Source: Fibrobacter sp. (GTDB lineage: Bacteria > Fibrobacterota > Fibrobacteria > Fibrobacterales > Fibrobacteraceae). From it: a stretch of 14,585 nt of DNA. Below the pieces are notes generated by a model. The model did no database searches, was not told the origin of the DNA, and saw nothing but the letters and a program-made list of their open reading frames with translations. Below, piece by piece: positions 6,649 to 13,960 of this stretch. The translations under genes and the position numbers were made by a program. Position 1 is the first letter of the stretch, and every line of letters begins with the position of its first letter. Location of the stretch: contig JAEDLI010000059.1 in NCBI GenBank assembly GCA_016295375.1, forward strand, positions 1 to 14,585. Direction: 5' to 3'.

Positions 6649-8670
6649 ATGCGAACGACATCTTTCTGCAAGGCCGCATACGCTGCGGCTCTTTGGTGCT
6701 GTGCTGCTACGGGTTTTGCCGTGGCTCACGTGCCTGATGCGGCCCCGGTCCAGGACCTCGGGGTGTCCGAGGTGTCCGGTGACGACGGGTACAAGCCTAC
6801 AACAAGTGCCAATTATACAGAAATTACCTCCGATGCTTGGGAGGGCAAGGGCCTGTCGGCGGCAGACCTTCTCTCGACGCTGCCCGGAATTCAGTCCTAC
6901 AAGCAGGGCGGGCTAGGCAGTTTCCAGACGGTATCTATCCGCGGGATTGCGGCCCGAAATATTCTGATTTGCGTGGACGGCGTGCCGCTGAACGACGCTA
7001 GCGGCGGGGCGGTGAACCTGGGATCCATCGACCTGAACCAGATGGAAAAGGTGGAGGTTTACAAGAACAACGTGCCGGCGAAATTTGGCGTGTCCGGTCT
7101 CGGCGGGGCTATCAACTTTGTGACCAAGAACGCTGTCAAGAAAGGCGGTAGGGTCCTTGCCGCCTACGGAAACCACAACACCTGGGAGGGTTCGTTCCAG
7201 GTGGCAACTCCGGTGACTGACAGCATTATGTTCGCCTCTTCTTTTGCTACGAGGCATTCCGACAATGACTACGAATATACCAACCGGAACGGTACCCAGT
7301 ACAACGACGAGGACGACTACACCGCCACCCGCGAAAACGCCGAGTTCACCGATGTCTCCGGGAATGTCCAGTTCCGTATGCTTCACGGGAACGGGTATTT
7401 TTCCACCTTGTCGGCGACGGCCTCCAGGGCCGAAAGCGGAAACCCCGGCAAGGAACAGAATCAAACCAAGGTAGCGAAGTTTGTGGGGGAGTCTGCGCTG
7501 ATCCGCTACGGGCTTGAATCGGTAGGCTACCTTGATGACAAGTTGTTCTTGTATGGCGCTCTTTCGGCACGGTTCGACAAGAACATGTCCAGTTCCTTCT
7601 ACCCCCTGGACCACATCGGCTTTGGGAACAATGTCTTTATGGATTACGGAACGGCCACCTACAAGCTGGTTCCCGAACTGTGGACCGAGTTTACTCCTTT
7701 GGAGCATTTGACCGGAACGGCCCGCGTGGCCTATGAATGGGAACGTGCCGAAGCCCGAGGGAATTCCAAGGGCTGGGCGCTGGACCGTAAGACCTTCGTT
7801 GGTTCCGGAGATTTGTATTACCAGTTTTTCAAGTATGCAGGCCTCGGCGGCGAGGGCTCCGTGCAGGTGCTGAAAGACCGACTGGACAAGGGAACCTTTG
7901 TACTACCGACGGGGAGCCGTACCCTGGAAAAAGCGGCGGATCGGGACGCCACTTTTGCGGGCCGAATTTATTCAAGGTTCGGTGCCAGCGCTTCTCCATT
8001 GACGGGGGAGGTTTCCATAGGCCGCTTTTACCAGCAGCCGGCCTTGATGGAACTTTACGGGACTTTCCCCGGCGCGGTTTCCAATCCGGAATTGAAACGG
8101 GAAAAGGCCACCAAGTTCGAGGCGACGGGTACGTACCGGTTTCCGGGGAACCGCACGACTTTTCAGGCCACTTATTTTGAGTCCCATGTGGAAGATGGAA
8201 TCTATTGGCTGATGTCGGTGGAATTGTTGCGCCCGGAGAATGTGGCCCGTTCCCTTGTTCGTGGGGTGGAGATGGAATTGAACAGTAGCCCCACGAAATT
8301 TTTAGATGTGGTGCTTCGGGCGACTATCCAAAAGACAAGGGACCGTTCCCATTCCAACACCTATAACGGCAACAAGCTCCCCGGTGAGCCGGATCGCAGC
8401 TATTATGCAGAAGCGACCCTTCATTTGCCATTCCGTTTCAACTTTATTTGGGCTTCGGACTGGCGAAGCGTTATGTATAGCGACCGAGCCAACAGAACGG
8501 ACCAGCCGGCCGTGGCGACCCACCGTGCCTCCCTTTCGTACAATCCCTTTGATAATACCCGTTTGACTTTTAGCGTGAATAATATTACCGACGAAAAGTA
8601 CCGAAATTTTTATACGCCTTTCCCCATGCCAGGGAGGGAATACAAGTTCACAATCATACAGGGGTTCTAG
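6649..8670 (+). CDS. btuB: BtuB-like TonB-dependent vitamin B12 receptor
   Basis: A 673-residue outer-membrane TonB-dependent receptor. A signal peptide ends near residue 26 (GFAVA-HVPDA). A possible TonB-box region (DLGVSEVSG, about 36-44) follows, then the plug domain (about 53-160) with LLSTLPGIQSY, VSIRGIAARNILICVDGVPLND and GLGGAINFVTKN, all typical plug motifs. The rest is a beta-barrel rich in alternating aromatic strands that ends in the usual C-terminal phenylalanine, after NNITDEKYRNFYTPFPMPGREY. BtuB of E. coli has about 600 residues, so the length is plausible. The substrate is assigned from context: a cobalamin riboswitch lies directly upstream and a propeller lipoprotein directly downstream. 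GAGGA stands four bases before the ATG. The receptor would draw energy from TonB-ExbBD, which is not in this window; neither are BtuCDF genes. Confidence 0.88.
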   Translation: MRTTSFCKAAYAAALWCCAATGFAVAHVPDAAPVQDLGVSEVSGDDGYKPTTSANYTEITSDAWEGKGLSAADLLSTLPGIQSYKQGGLGSFQTVSIRGIAARNILICVDGVPLNDASGGAVNLGSIDLNQMEKVEVYKNNVPAKFGVSGLGGAINFVTKNAVKKGGRVLAAYGNHNTWEGSFQVATPVTDSIMFASSFATRHSDNDYEYTNRNGTQYNDEDDYTATRENAEFTDVSGNVQFRMLHGNGYFSTLSATASRAESGNPGKEQNQTKVAKFVGESALIRYGLESVGYLDDKLFLYGALSARFDKNMSSSFYPLDHIGFGNNVFMDYGTATYKLVPELWTEFTPLEHLTGTARVAYEWERAEARGNSKGWALDRKTFVGSGDLYYQFFKYAGLGGEGSVQVLKDRLDKGTFVLPTGSRTLEKAADRDATFAGRIYSRFGASASPLTGEVSIGRFYQQPALMELYGTFPGAVSNPELKREKATKFEATGTYRFPGNRTTFQATYFESHVEDGIYWLMSVELLRPENVARSLVRGVEMELNSSPTKFLDVVLRATIQKTRDRSHSNTYNGNKLPGEPDRSYYAEATLHLPFRFNFIWASDWRSVMYSDRANRTDQPAVATHRASLSYNPFDNTRLTFSVNNITDEKYRNFYTPFPMPGREYKFTIIQGF

Positions 8671-8737
8671 CCCCCTCGCTATATGGAGTTCATAGAGTTA
8701 TGGCAAAGTATAGTGTAAAGCCAGAAAAGGACAAAAC

Positions 8738-9895
8738 ATGAATAAAAAACATAATGTCATTGCGAATATGCAAGGTGTCATTGCGAGCATGGCGAAGCAA
8801 TCTCTCGCCTGCATTGCTGTGGCCAGCCTTGCTTTTGGTCTCTCCGCTTGCGGTGACGACTCCAGTTCTTCTAGTGCCAGCGGCCCGCTCGTAGGCGACG
8901 CAGAACTTGCCGGTGTCATTTTTGACGGCGGCGACTATCAGGTCCCCGAAGGAGAACTCCGTTGGATCGATGTGGAGGGCAACATCTCCGAAAAGAGCCT
9001 TTCGTTCTACCAGGATTCAAGAGTCGCGACCAATGGCAACGACGTGTTCGTTATGGAAGGTCTGGGCACGGACAATATTTCCCTTGTCAAGCCCGAATTC
9101 ATTGAAGAGGGCGCCAAGAAGGCCGTGGCCTGGCAGGTGAAATTCGAAAATTCCAACCCGGTGGACATGGCTTTCGATGGCGAAGAAGCCTGGGTGGCTC
9201 TCCAGAATGCCGACTCCCTTGTGAAAATTTCTACCAAGGACGGCAAGGTCGTAAAGTCCATCAAGACAGGCGAATTTGCCTCTGAAGGTCAAATTTCTCC
9301 GTACGTGGTGGATGTGGAACTTGAAGATGGCTCGCTTTATGTACTGATGCAGCGCTATTCTATGGATGCTAAGTACAACTTTACCTATCCGAAAGGACTT
9401 GTGGCCATCTATGACGGTTCTACCGGCAAGCTGCAGGACACGGTTCAGCTTGTGACGAAAAATCCCACAAAGTTAACCCTCTACAAAGGCAACCTTTATG
9501 TGGCCTCTCTGGGTGAATACGATGGCAAGGCTGATGACAACCGCGGAATTGAAAAGGTTTATCTCGATGCCAAGAAATCAAGTCTTTTAATTTCTGGTAA
9601 AAAACTGGGTGCCGGTATCTACGGGTTTACCGCAGAAGATGGAATTGCCTTTGCGGCCCTCTATAAGGAATGGGGCAGCACGCCGGTTGTAAAGATCGAC
9701 CTTGAAAAGGGTTCTTTCGAAGAAGTGAAGGGCATTGCCGATGCACAGGCCACCCTTGCTTACAAGGATGGTGCTCTCTATGTGGGCGACCATACCATGG
9801 GCAAGGAAAAGATCTATGTCTATAAGGACGGAAAGCTGAGTGGCTTTGAACAGCCCAAGGGTGCCCAGGCTCCCTACAGCATCGCCCTATTCTAA
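8738..9895 (+). CDS. Beta-propeller lipoprotein, candidate BtuG-like B12-capture protein
   Basis: A 385-residue lipoprotein. The lipobox LSAC ends at Cys38 (LAFGLSAC-GDDSSSSS), followed by an acidic pair and a poly-Ser spacer; an acidic stretch after the lipid cysteine acts as a surface-export signal in Bacteroidota, so surface exposure is possible. The mature part contains repeats of the pattern NPxxMxFDGEEAWVALxxADSLVKISTKDGKVVKSI, recurring as GSLYVLM, GNLYVAS, GIAFAAL and GALYVGD units, as in YncE/NHL-type beta-propellers. It starts 67 bases after the receptor stop, with AGGA seven bases before the ATG, and should share the riboswitch-controlled transcript. In Bacteroidota the analogous propeller lipoprotein BtuG binds B12 on BtuB. 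Propeller and lipoprotein calls are from sequence; B12 binding is inferred. Residues 7-23 appear to come from a dispersed palindromic repeat. Methionines at 11 and 18 are alternative starts; the one at 18 would itself give a normal 20-residue lipoprotein signal. Confidence 0.8.
   Translation: MNKKHNVIANMQGVIASMAKQSLACIAVASLAFGLSACGDDSSSSSASGPLVGDAELAGVIFDGGDYQVPEGELRWIDVEGNISEKSLSFYQDSRVATNGNDVFVMEGLGTDNISLVKPEFIEEGAKKAVAWQVKFENSNPVDMAFDGEEAWVALQNADSLVKISTKDGKVVKSIKTGEFASEGQISPYVVDVELEDGSLYVLMQRYSMDAKYNFTYPKGLVAIYDGSTGKLQDTVQLVTKNPTKLTLYKGNLYVASLGEYDGKADDNRGIEKVYLDAKKSSLLISGKKLGAGIYGFTAEDGIAFAALYKEWGSTPVVKIDLEKGSFEEVKGIADAQATLAYKDGALYVGDHTMGKEKIYVYKDGKLSGFEQPKGAQAPYSIALF
8755..8803. repeat. 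REP-like palindromic repeat inside a signal-peptide coding region
   Basis: TGTCATTGCGA occurs at 8755-8765 and again at 8776-8786. The second copy continues through GCATGG to GCGAAGCAAT, so that ATTGC and GCAAT form the ends of an imperfect palindrome (8781-8801). I recognise CATTGCGAG...GCGAAGCAATC as a type of short dispersed repeat present in many bacterial genomes, usually between genes. Here it is read in frame as VIANMQGVIASMAKQS of the lipoprotein signal peptide. Confidence 0.6.
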
Positions 9896-9923
9896 TTGAC
9901 ATATCACATTTATTTTTGAATAT

Positions 9924-9956
9924 AGCCTTGCGGGTAAGCTTCGCGGGGCTTTTTCT
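9924..9956 (+). terminator. Intrinsic terminator of the btuB-lipoprotein unit
   Basis: AGCCTTGCG (9924-9932) pairs with CGCGGGGCT (9942-9950) over nine base pairs, including two G-U pairs, around a nine-base loop; TTTTT follows. It lies about 30 bases past the lipoprotein stop codon. Confidence 0.75.
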
Positions 9957-9961
9957 ATATT
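9956..9961 (+). promoter_or_regulatory. Candidate -10 element of the 9972 gene (TATATT)
   Basis: TATATT stands just behind the T-run of the preceding terminator and only ten bases before the ATG at 9972. If used, the mRNA would have a leader of about five bases. No -35 match is visible at normal spacing. Confidence 0.3.
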
Positions 9962-9971
9962 TGGGGCGCTT

Positions 9972-10760
9972 ATGGAAGACCTGAAAAAATACCTGGATTT
10001 GGCGGAACGCTTGGGCCGCGAGGCGGGGGAGCTTTGCCTTCGCCTGCAGGGCGAACTGGGCGACGTGAAGTACAAGTCCGCAAAGGACGTGGTGACCATC
10101 GCCGACGTTGGCAGCGAAAAACTCATCGTGGAAGGGATCCGCAAGGCGTTTCCAAGCCATTCCATCCGTACCGAAGAAATGGGCGTGGTAGAAGGTTCCG
10201 ACCCGGATTACCGCTGGATTATCGACCCGGTAGATGGAACCGTGAATTTTAGCCGGGGAATTCCCCTGTGGGGAATTTCCATCGCGCTCCATTATAAGGG
10301 TAAGCCCCTGGTGGCAGTGATAAACCTGCCCAAGCTGGGAGAGTTCTTTACGGCGACCCTCGGGGGTGGCTCCTTCATGAACGGCAAGCGGGTCTGCGTG
10401 AGCAAGGAATCCAACCCGCTCCATGCCATCGTGAGCAACGGGGATTTTAACGTGGGTGTGGCGACAGAAATCAACGCCCGCAATTCCAAAAATTTTGCCC
10501 GGGAGGCGGAGGCCTTCGAGCGGGTTAAGTGCCTGGGTTCTGCGGTGGTAGAATCCTGCTTTGTGGCCTGCGGCCGCATAGACGGATTCGTGATGACCAT
10601 GAGTTTCCCCTGGGATATTGCCGCCGGAGCCCTGATGGTTACGGAAGCGGGTGGCATGGCCACCCATATCGACGGCACACCCATGCAGTTCGTGGACTCG
10701 GAACAGGTGCTTTTCAGCAACGGCCTGATTCATGAAACCCTGGTAAAGACGGTCTCGTAG
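9972..10760 (+). CDS. Inositol-monophosphatase family phosphatase (SuhB-like)
   Basis: A 262-residue member of the Mg2+-dependent, Li+-sensitive phosphatase family (IMPase/FBPase superfold). Motif A is WIIDPVDGTVNF (82-93), with metal-binding Asp85 and Asp88; an upstream EE pair at 68-69 supplies another ligand; motif B is PWDIAAGALMVTEAGG (213-228), with Asp215. Asp45 in VTIADVGSEK is also typical. The family includes inositol-1-phosphatase (SuhB), histidinol-phosphate phosphatase (HisN) and PAP phosphatase (CysQ), and the substrate cannot be decided from sequence alone; the WIIDPVDGTVNF form and length fit the SuhB/HisN branch best. The gene follows the lipoprotein terminator and has no clear Shine-Dalgarno sequence. 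It is followed after 19 bases by a HAD phosphatase gene, so the two form a probable operon of small-molecule phosphatases. Confidence 0.85.
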   Translation: MEDLKKYLDLAERLGREAGELCLRLQGELGDVKYKSAKDVVTIADVGSEKLIVEGIRKAFPSHSIRTEEMGVVEGSDPDYRWIIDPVDGTVNFSRGIPLWGISIALHYKGKPLVAVINLPKLGEFFTATLGGGSFMNGKRVCVSKESNPLHAIVSNGDFNVGVATEINARNSKNFAREAEAFERVKCLGSAVVESCFVACGRIDGFVMTMSFPWDIAAGALMVTEAGGMATHIDGTPMQFVDSEQVLFSNGLIHETLVKTVS

Positions 10761-10779
10761 CGTATTGTAGGATTGTATC

Positions 10780-11646
10780 ATGAGAATCCTGTTTACCGAT
10801 CTGGACGGAACCCTGCTAGATGACAACAAGGACATTTCCGTAGACGATTTGGCCGCCATCCGCAAGATGATTGAGGCCGGCCACAAGTTCGTGATGACCA
10901 CGGGGCGGCCCTTGACCAGCGTCAAGAAGCTGGCGGAACGGTACAATTTTCTGGAAGCCGGATTTTACCTAGTTAGTTTCAACGGCGGGCTCATTTACGA
11001 CTGCGGGGCGAAAAAGCCCATATTGACCCGTCGAATTTCCGTTGACGACGTGAAGTTCATTATGGATGCGGCTTTTAGCTCGGGAATGCACGCCCATACC
11101 TACGCCGGAGACCTGGTGGTTTCGGAACACGAGACGGAACAGCTCAAGAACTACTGCCGCCTGATGCAGATGGACTACGTGGTCGTAGATGATATCCAGG
11201 AGTATTTTGCTGGAAAAACCGGATGCGACGCGGCACCGACGGCTCCCATAAATGTGGTGGTGAAGCCCCCTATCAAGGTGAACATCATTACGCCTTTCGA
11301 CCATTCGAGCCTGGAAAGTTTCCGTGCCGAAATACGCAAGACAACGGCGGGCAAGCTATTTGACGTATTCAGCAAGCCCGAAATGCTGGAATTTTCGCAC
11401 CTGCAGAGCAACAAGGGCGACGCGGTGCGCTTTATGGCGGAATTTTACGGAGTCCCGATGGGGGATACCATTGCCGTTGGCGACGAAGAAAACGATTGCC
11501 CCATGATTGAGGCGGCAGGCGTAGGCGTTGCCATGGCGAATGCCTCGCAAGTGGTCAAGGATGTCGCCGATTACGTGACGGAACGGGACAACAACCACTC
11601 GGGAATCGCCGAAGTTATCGAAAAATTTGTCCTTGTCGATGAATAA
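10780..11646 (+). CDS. Cof-type HAD family phosphatase
   Basis: A 288-residue haloacid-dehalogenase phosphatase of the Cof/YbiV type (subfamily IIB). Motif I is DLDGTLL, with nucleophile Asp7 and acid/base Asp9; motif II is TTGR (40-43); motif III Lys212 lies in NKGDAVR; motif IV is GDEENDCPMI (234-243). The middle section (about 80-195) is the C2 cap domain, and the end DNNHSGIAEVIEKF matches the closing helix of Cof proteins. Such enzymes act on sugar phosphates, pyridoxal phosphate, flavin nucleotides or thiamin intermediates; the substrate here is unknown. AGGA lies nine bases before the ATG, and the gene follows the IMPase-like gene closely. Its terminator appears to lie inside the 3' end of the convergent pflA. 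Confidence 0.88.
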   Translation: MRILFTDLDGTLLDDNKDISVDDLAAIRKMIEAGHKFVMTTGRPLTSVKKLAERYNFLEAGFYLVSFNGGLIYDCGAKKPILTRRISVDDVKFIMDAAFSSGMHAHTYAGDLVVSEHETEQLKNYCRLMQMDYVVVDDIQEYFAGKTGCDAAPTAPINVVVKPPIKVNIITPFDHSSLESFRAEIRKTTAGKLFDVFSKPEMLEFSHLQSNKGDAVRFMAEFYGVPMGDTIAVGDEENDCPMIEAAGVGVAMANASQVVKDVADYVTERDNNHSGIAEVIEKFVLVDE

Positions 11647-11660
11647 GATCGCAGAAAATG

Positions 11661-11693
11661 ATTCTTGGTGCTAGGACTCCAGAATTTTTTTTG
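11661..11693 (+). terminator. Intrinsic terminator of the HAD gene, inside the pflA 3' end
   Basis: ATTCTTGG (11661-11668) pairs with CCAGAAT (11679-11685) with one bulged base, and a run of eight T follows on the plus strand. The right arm and T-run lie within the last codons of pflA, where on the other strand they encode part of AKKILES. Confidence 0.6.
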
Positions 11694-12408
11694 CGTTTGC
11701 TATTCGCTCGGGTGTCGGCGATTTGATGTCTTTTAGGGCGTAATCAATACCTAGTTGCTGGTATTTTGCTAAAGCTAGGGAATGGTAGGGTAGGACTTCT
11801 ACTCTTTCAACATTTTTGAATTGGCTGATGAATTCCTTTGTGCGGATTAAGTATTCGTCCTTGTCGCTATATCCAGGGACTAAAACGTGACGGATCCAAA
11901 TGGGCTTTTGTATTTCATCTAGAAAACGGAACATATCAAGATTGTGATCCATGCTATGCCCGGTCAATTTTTTATGTTCGGTCGGGTCTATGATTTTTAT
12001 ATCAACCAAAAGCAAGTCGGTTGAATCCATCAGCCTTTTGAATTTGGAAAAATATGGTTCCAATCGCACAAAGTTGACACCGGAGGTATCTATACAGGTG
12101 TGGATGTTTTTTTGCTTTGCCAATTCGAAAAATTCAATTAAAAAATCAAGTTGCATCAAGGGTTCTCCGCCGCTGACGGTAATCCCTCCATCAGAGCCCC
12201 AGTAGTTTTTATACCGGAGTGCTTTTTGTAGCAAGTCGCTTGCACTAATATCATAGGCGCCAACATCGCTTCCGTCAAAATTCCATGTTTCAGGATTGTG
12301 GCAGAATAGGCATCGCATAGGGCAACCTTGCATAAAAACGACGAAACGTACGCCTGGACCGTCGACGGAGCCAAAGGTTTCAATTTTATTGATGCGACCA
12401 AGGTTCAT
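11671..12408 (-). CDS. pflA: Pyruvate formate-lyase activating enzyme
   Basis: A 245-residue radical SAM enzyme that installs the glycyl radical on pyruvate formate-lyase under anaerobic conditions. The cluster motif CxxxCxxC is Cys29, Cys33 and Cys36 in QGCPMRCLFCHNPETW; GGITVSGGEPLMQ (74-86) is the SAM-binding GGE motif of the family; DLLLVDIKIID, WIRHVLVPGYSD and VEVLPYHSLALAKY match known PflA proteins, whose usual length is about 246. The ATG at 12408 gives MNLGRINKIETFGSVDGPG, collinear with E. coli PflA; the in-frame TTG 13 codons earlier is unlikely. No Shine-Dalgarno sequence is visible, and a terminator-like hairpin ends just upstream. The gene is visibly more AT-rich than its neighbours (for example 22 of 60 bases G or C in 12001-12060 against 33 of 60 in 12601-12660). 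Its partner pflB is not in the window. Confidence 0.93.
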   Translation of the reverse strand: MNLGRINKIETFGSVDGPGVRFVVFMQGCPMRCLFCHNPETWNFDGSDVGAYDISASDLLQKALRYKNYWGSDGGITVSGGEPLMQLDFLIEFFELAKQKNIHTCIDTSGVNFVRLEPYFSKFKRLMDSTDLLLVDIKIIDPTEHKKLTGHSMDHNLDMFRFLDEIQKPIWIRHVLVPGYSDKDEYLIRTKEFISQFKNVERVEVLPYHSLALAKYQQLGIDYALKDIKSPTPERIANAKKILES

Positions 12409-12419
12409 AACGCAATAAT

Positions 12420-12456
12420 AAAAAAATGTTCCGTATTGGCTGAACAACGCGGAACA
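12420..12456 (-). terminator. Terminator-like hairpin in the pflA leader
   Basis: On the minus strand TGTTCCG and CGGAACA (12450-12456 and 12427-12433) pair perfectly over seven bases around a 16-base loop, followed directly by seven T. The T-run ends about 12 bases before the pflA start codon. It may be a second terminator of serS or a control element of pflA. Confidence 0.5.
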
Positions 12457-12458
12457 AT

Positions 12459-12483
12459 TAAAAATTTCTCAGAGCCGCTGAGA
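12459..12483 (-). terminator. Intrinsic terminator of serS
   Basis: TCTCAG (12467-12472) and CTGAGA (12478-12483) form a six-base-pair stem with loop AGCCG, starting right after the serS stop codon. On the minus strand AAATTTTTAA follows. Confidence 0.55.
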
Positions 12484-13770
12484 TTACTTCTTCGGCTCAA
12501 TTTTTTCCATACCACCCATGTACGGACGCAGCACTTCAGGAATCAACAGCGAACCGTCCTTCTGCTGGTAGTTGTCGCAGATGCCCACCATCACGCGGGG
12601 GGTGGCAAGTCCGGAACCGTTCAGGGTGTGGACGAAGGTGTTCTTGCCGTTAATCTTGGTCTTGATGTTTGCGCGGCGGGCCTGGTAGTCTTCAAAGTTA
12701 GAGCAGGAGCTGACTTCGAGCCACTTCTTTTCCACCGGGGCGTAGACTTCCAGGTCGTAGCACTTGGCGGCACCGAAACCGAGGTCGCCCTTGCAGAGGG
12801 CCAGACGATGGTAGGGCAGTCCCAGCTTTTCCAGGAGCTTTTCGCCGAAGCGGGTGAGTTCCTCGTGGTCTTCGTAGCTGTGTTCCGGATGGGCGAAGTA
12901 AACCATTTCCACCTTGTTGAACTGGTGCAGACGGAGAAGACCGCGGGTATCCTTGCCGTAAGAACCGGCTTCGCGGCGGAAGCAGGCGGAGTAGGCGCAG
13001 ATGCGCTTCGGGAGTTCGGATTCCGGAATCACTTCGCCGGCGTAAAGGTTGGTCAGAGGCACTTCTGCTGTGGGGATGAGGAACAGGTCGTCGTCCTTGT
13101 CGCAGCGGTACATGTCTTCTTCGAACTTCGGGAGCTGGCCCGTACCGCGCATGGTATTGCGGGTCACCAGGTACGGCGGCGTGAATTCCTCGAAGCCGGC
13201 CTTCTGGTGTTCGTCCAAAAAGAACTGGATGAGGGCGCGTTCCAAGCGGGAACCGAGACCGCGGTAGACCGGGAAGCCGCTACCGGAAATCTTTGCGCCC
13301 CGTTCGAAGTCGAAGATGCCGAGGCGTTCGCCGAGGGTCTTGTGGTCCACGCGGGCGAAGTCATCGTTCTTCACGTAGTAGTCAAACGGAATCGGACCGT
13401 CCTTCTCCACCACGTTGTCGCTGCTATCCTTGCCTTCCGGGGAACGGGGGGCGATGTTCGGCACGTGCATGAGCATTTCGGTCTGCTTGTAGTCCAAATC
13501 CTTGAGCTTCTTGTCCAGCTCGTCGATCTTGTCGCCCAGGGCGCGCATGGCGGCCACGGCTTCGTCGGCGTTCTCGCCCTTCTTCTTGAGGTCGCCAATC
13601 TTCTTGGATTCGGCGTTGCGTTCGCTCTTGAGGCGTTCCACTTCGGTGAGGAGCGGGCGGCGTTCGTTGTCGATGGCGAGAACGTCCTTCAGGCTCACTG
13701 TGGTGTACTTCTTTTCGGTTTCAGCAATGTAGTATTCCGGATTTTCGCGGATTTTCTTGATGTCAAGCAT
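12484..13770 (-). CDS. serS: Seryl-tRNA synthetase
   Basis: A 428-residue class IIa aminoacyl-tRNA synthetase that charges tRNA-Ser with serine. The N-terminal part (about 1-105) is the charged antiparallel coiled-coil arm that grips the long variable arm of tRNA-Ser (ERRPLLTEVERLKSERNAESKK ... LGDKIDELDKKLKDLD). The catalytic domain shows TAEVPLTN (234-241), class II motif 2 FRREAGSYGKDTRGLLR (264-280), and motif 3 GSGLATPRVMVGICDNYQ (385-402) with its invariant arginine, ending in LLIPEVLRPYMGG. Length equals that of typical bacterial SerRS (430 in E. coli). GAGG lies seven bases before the ATG. The gene is divergent from lptE across a repeat-rich spacer, and a terminator hairpin follows its stop codon. 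Confidence 0.97.
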   Translation of the reverse strand: MLDIKKIRENPEYYIAETEKKYTTVSLKDVLAIDNERRPLLTEVERLKSERNAESKKIGDLKKKGENADEAVAAMRALGDKIDELDKKLKDLDYKQTEMLMHVPNIAPRSPEGKDSSDNVVEKDGPIPFDYYVKNDDFARVDHKTLGERLGIFDFERGAKISGSGFPVYRGLGSRLERALIQFFLDEHQKAGFEEFTPPYLVTRNTMRGTGQLPKFEEDMYRCDKDDDLFLIPTAEVPLTNLYAGEVIPESELPKRICAYSACFRREAGSYGKDTRGLLRLHQFNKVEMVYFAHPEHSYEDHEELTRFGEKLLEKLGLPYHRLALCKGDLGFGAAKCYDLEVYAPVEKKWLEVSSCSNFEDYQARRANIKTKINGKNTFVHTLNGSGLATPRVMVGICDNYQQKDGSLLIPEVLRPYMGGMEKIEPKK

Positions 13771-13812
13771 TTTATGCCTCGGGTAAAAAAATTACGCGGG
13801 TAAAGATAAAAA

Positions 13813-13951
13813 AAGTAGGGGGTAGGAATTAGGAAGTAAAAAATAAAAAGAGCGGTTCAGGCGTTAAAAGGGGAAAGCCTTCCCCTCGCTTTCGCTATCT
13901 TGGCTCCAGCTACCCCTTCGCCTAGGGGGCCACCCCCTAAGACCCCCGCTT
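13813..13951. repeat. Repeat-rich spacer with two strong palindromes
   Basis: The serS-lptE spacer has two parts. The left part (about 13813-13840) is a degenerate purine-rich repeat of GTAGG-like units. The right part holds two perfect palindromes: AGGGGAA/TTCCCCT (13869-13875 and 13880-13886) and TAGGGGG/CCCCCTA (13923-13929 and 13933-13939), the latter followed by GACCCCC. Neither is followed by a T-run, so they do not look like terminators. It resembles a dispersed intergenic repeat; copy number cannot be judged here. Confidence 0.55.
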
Positions 13952-13960
13952 TCTAATCAG

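Noticed and set aside
9896..9924. TTGACA followed after 17 bases by AATATA, a possible sigma-70 promoter
   Set aside because: The -10 matches poorly, and transcription would start inside the terminator hairpin of the preceding gene. Probably chance.
9627..10946. A 439-codon open frame on the minus strand across the lipoprotein, IMPase and HAD genes
   Set aside because: It crosses three well-supported plus-strand genes and has low-complexity reverse-frame composition.
12328..13803. A 491-codon open frame on the plus strand opposite serS and the start of pflA
   Set aside because: It runs antisense through serS and has no recognisable domain; serS is unambiguous.
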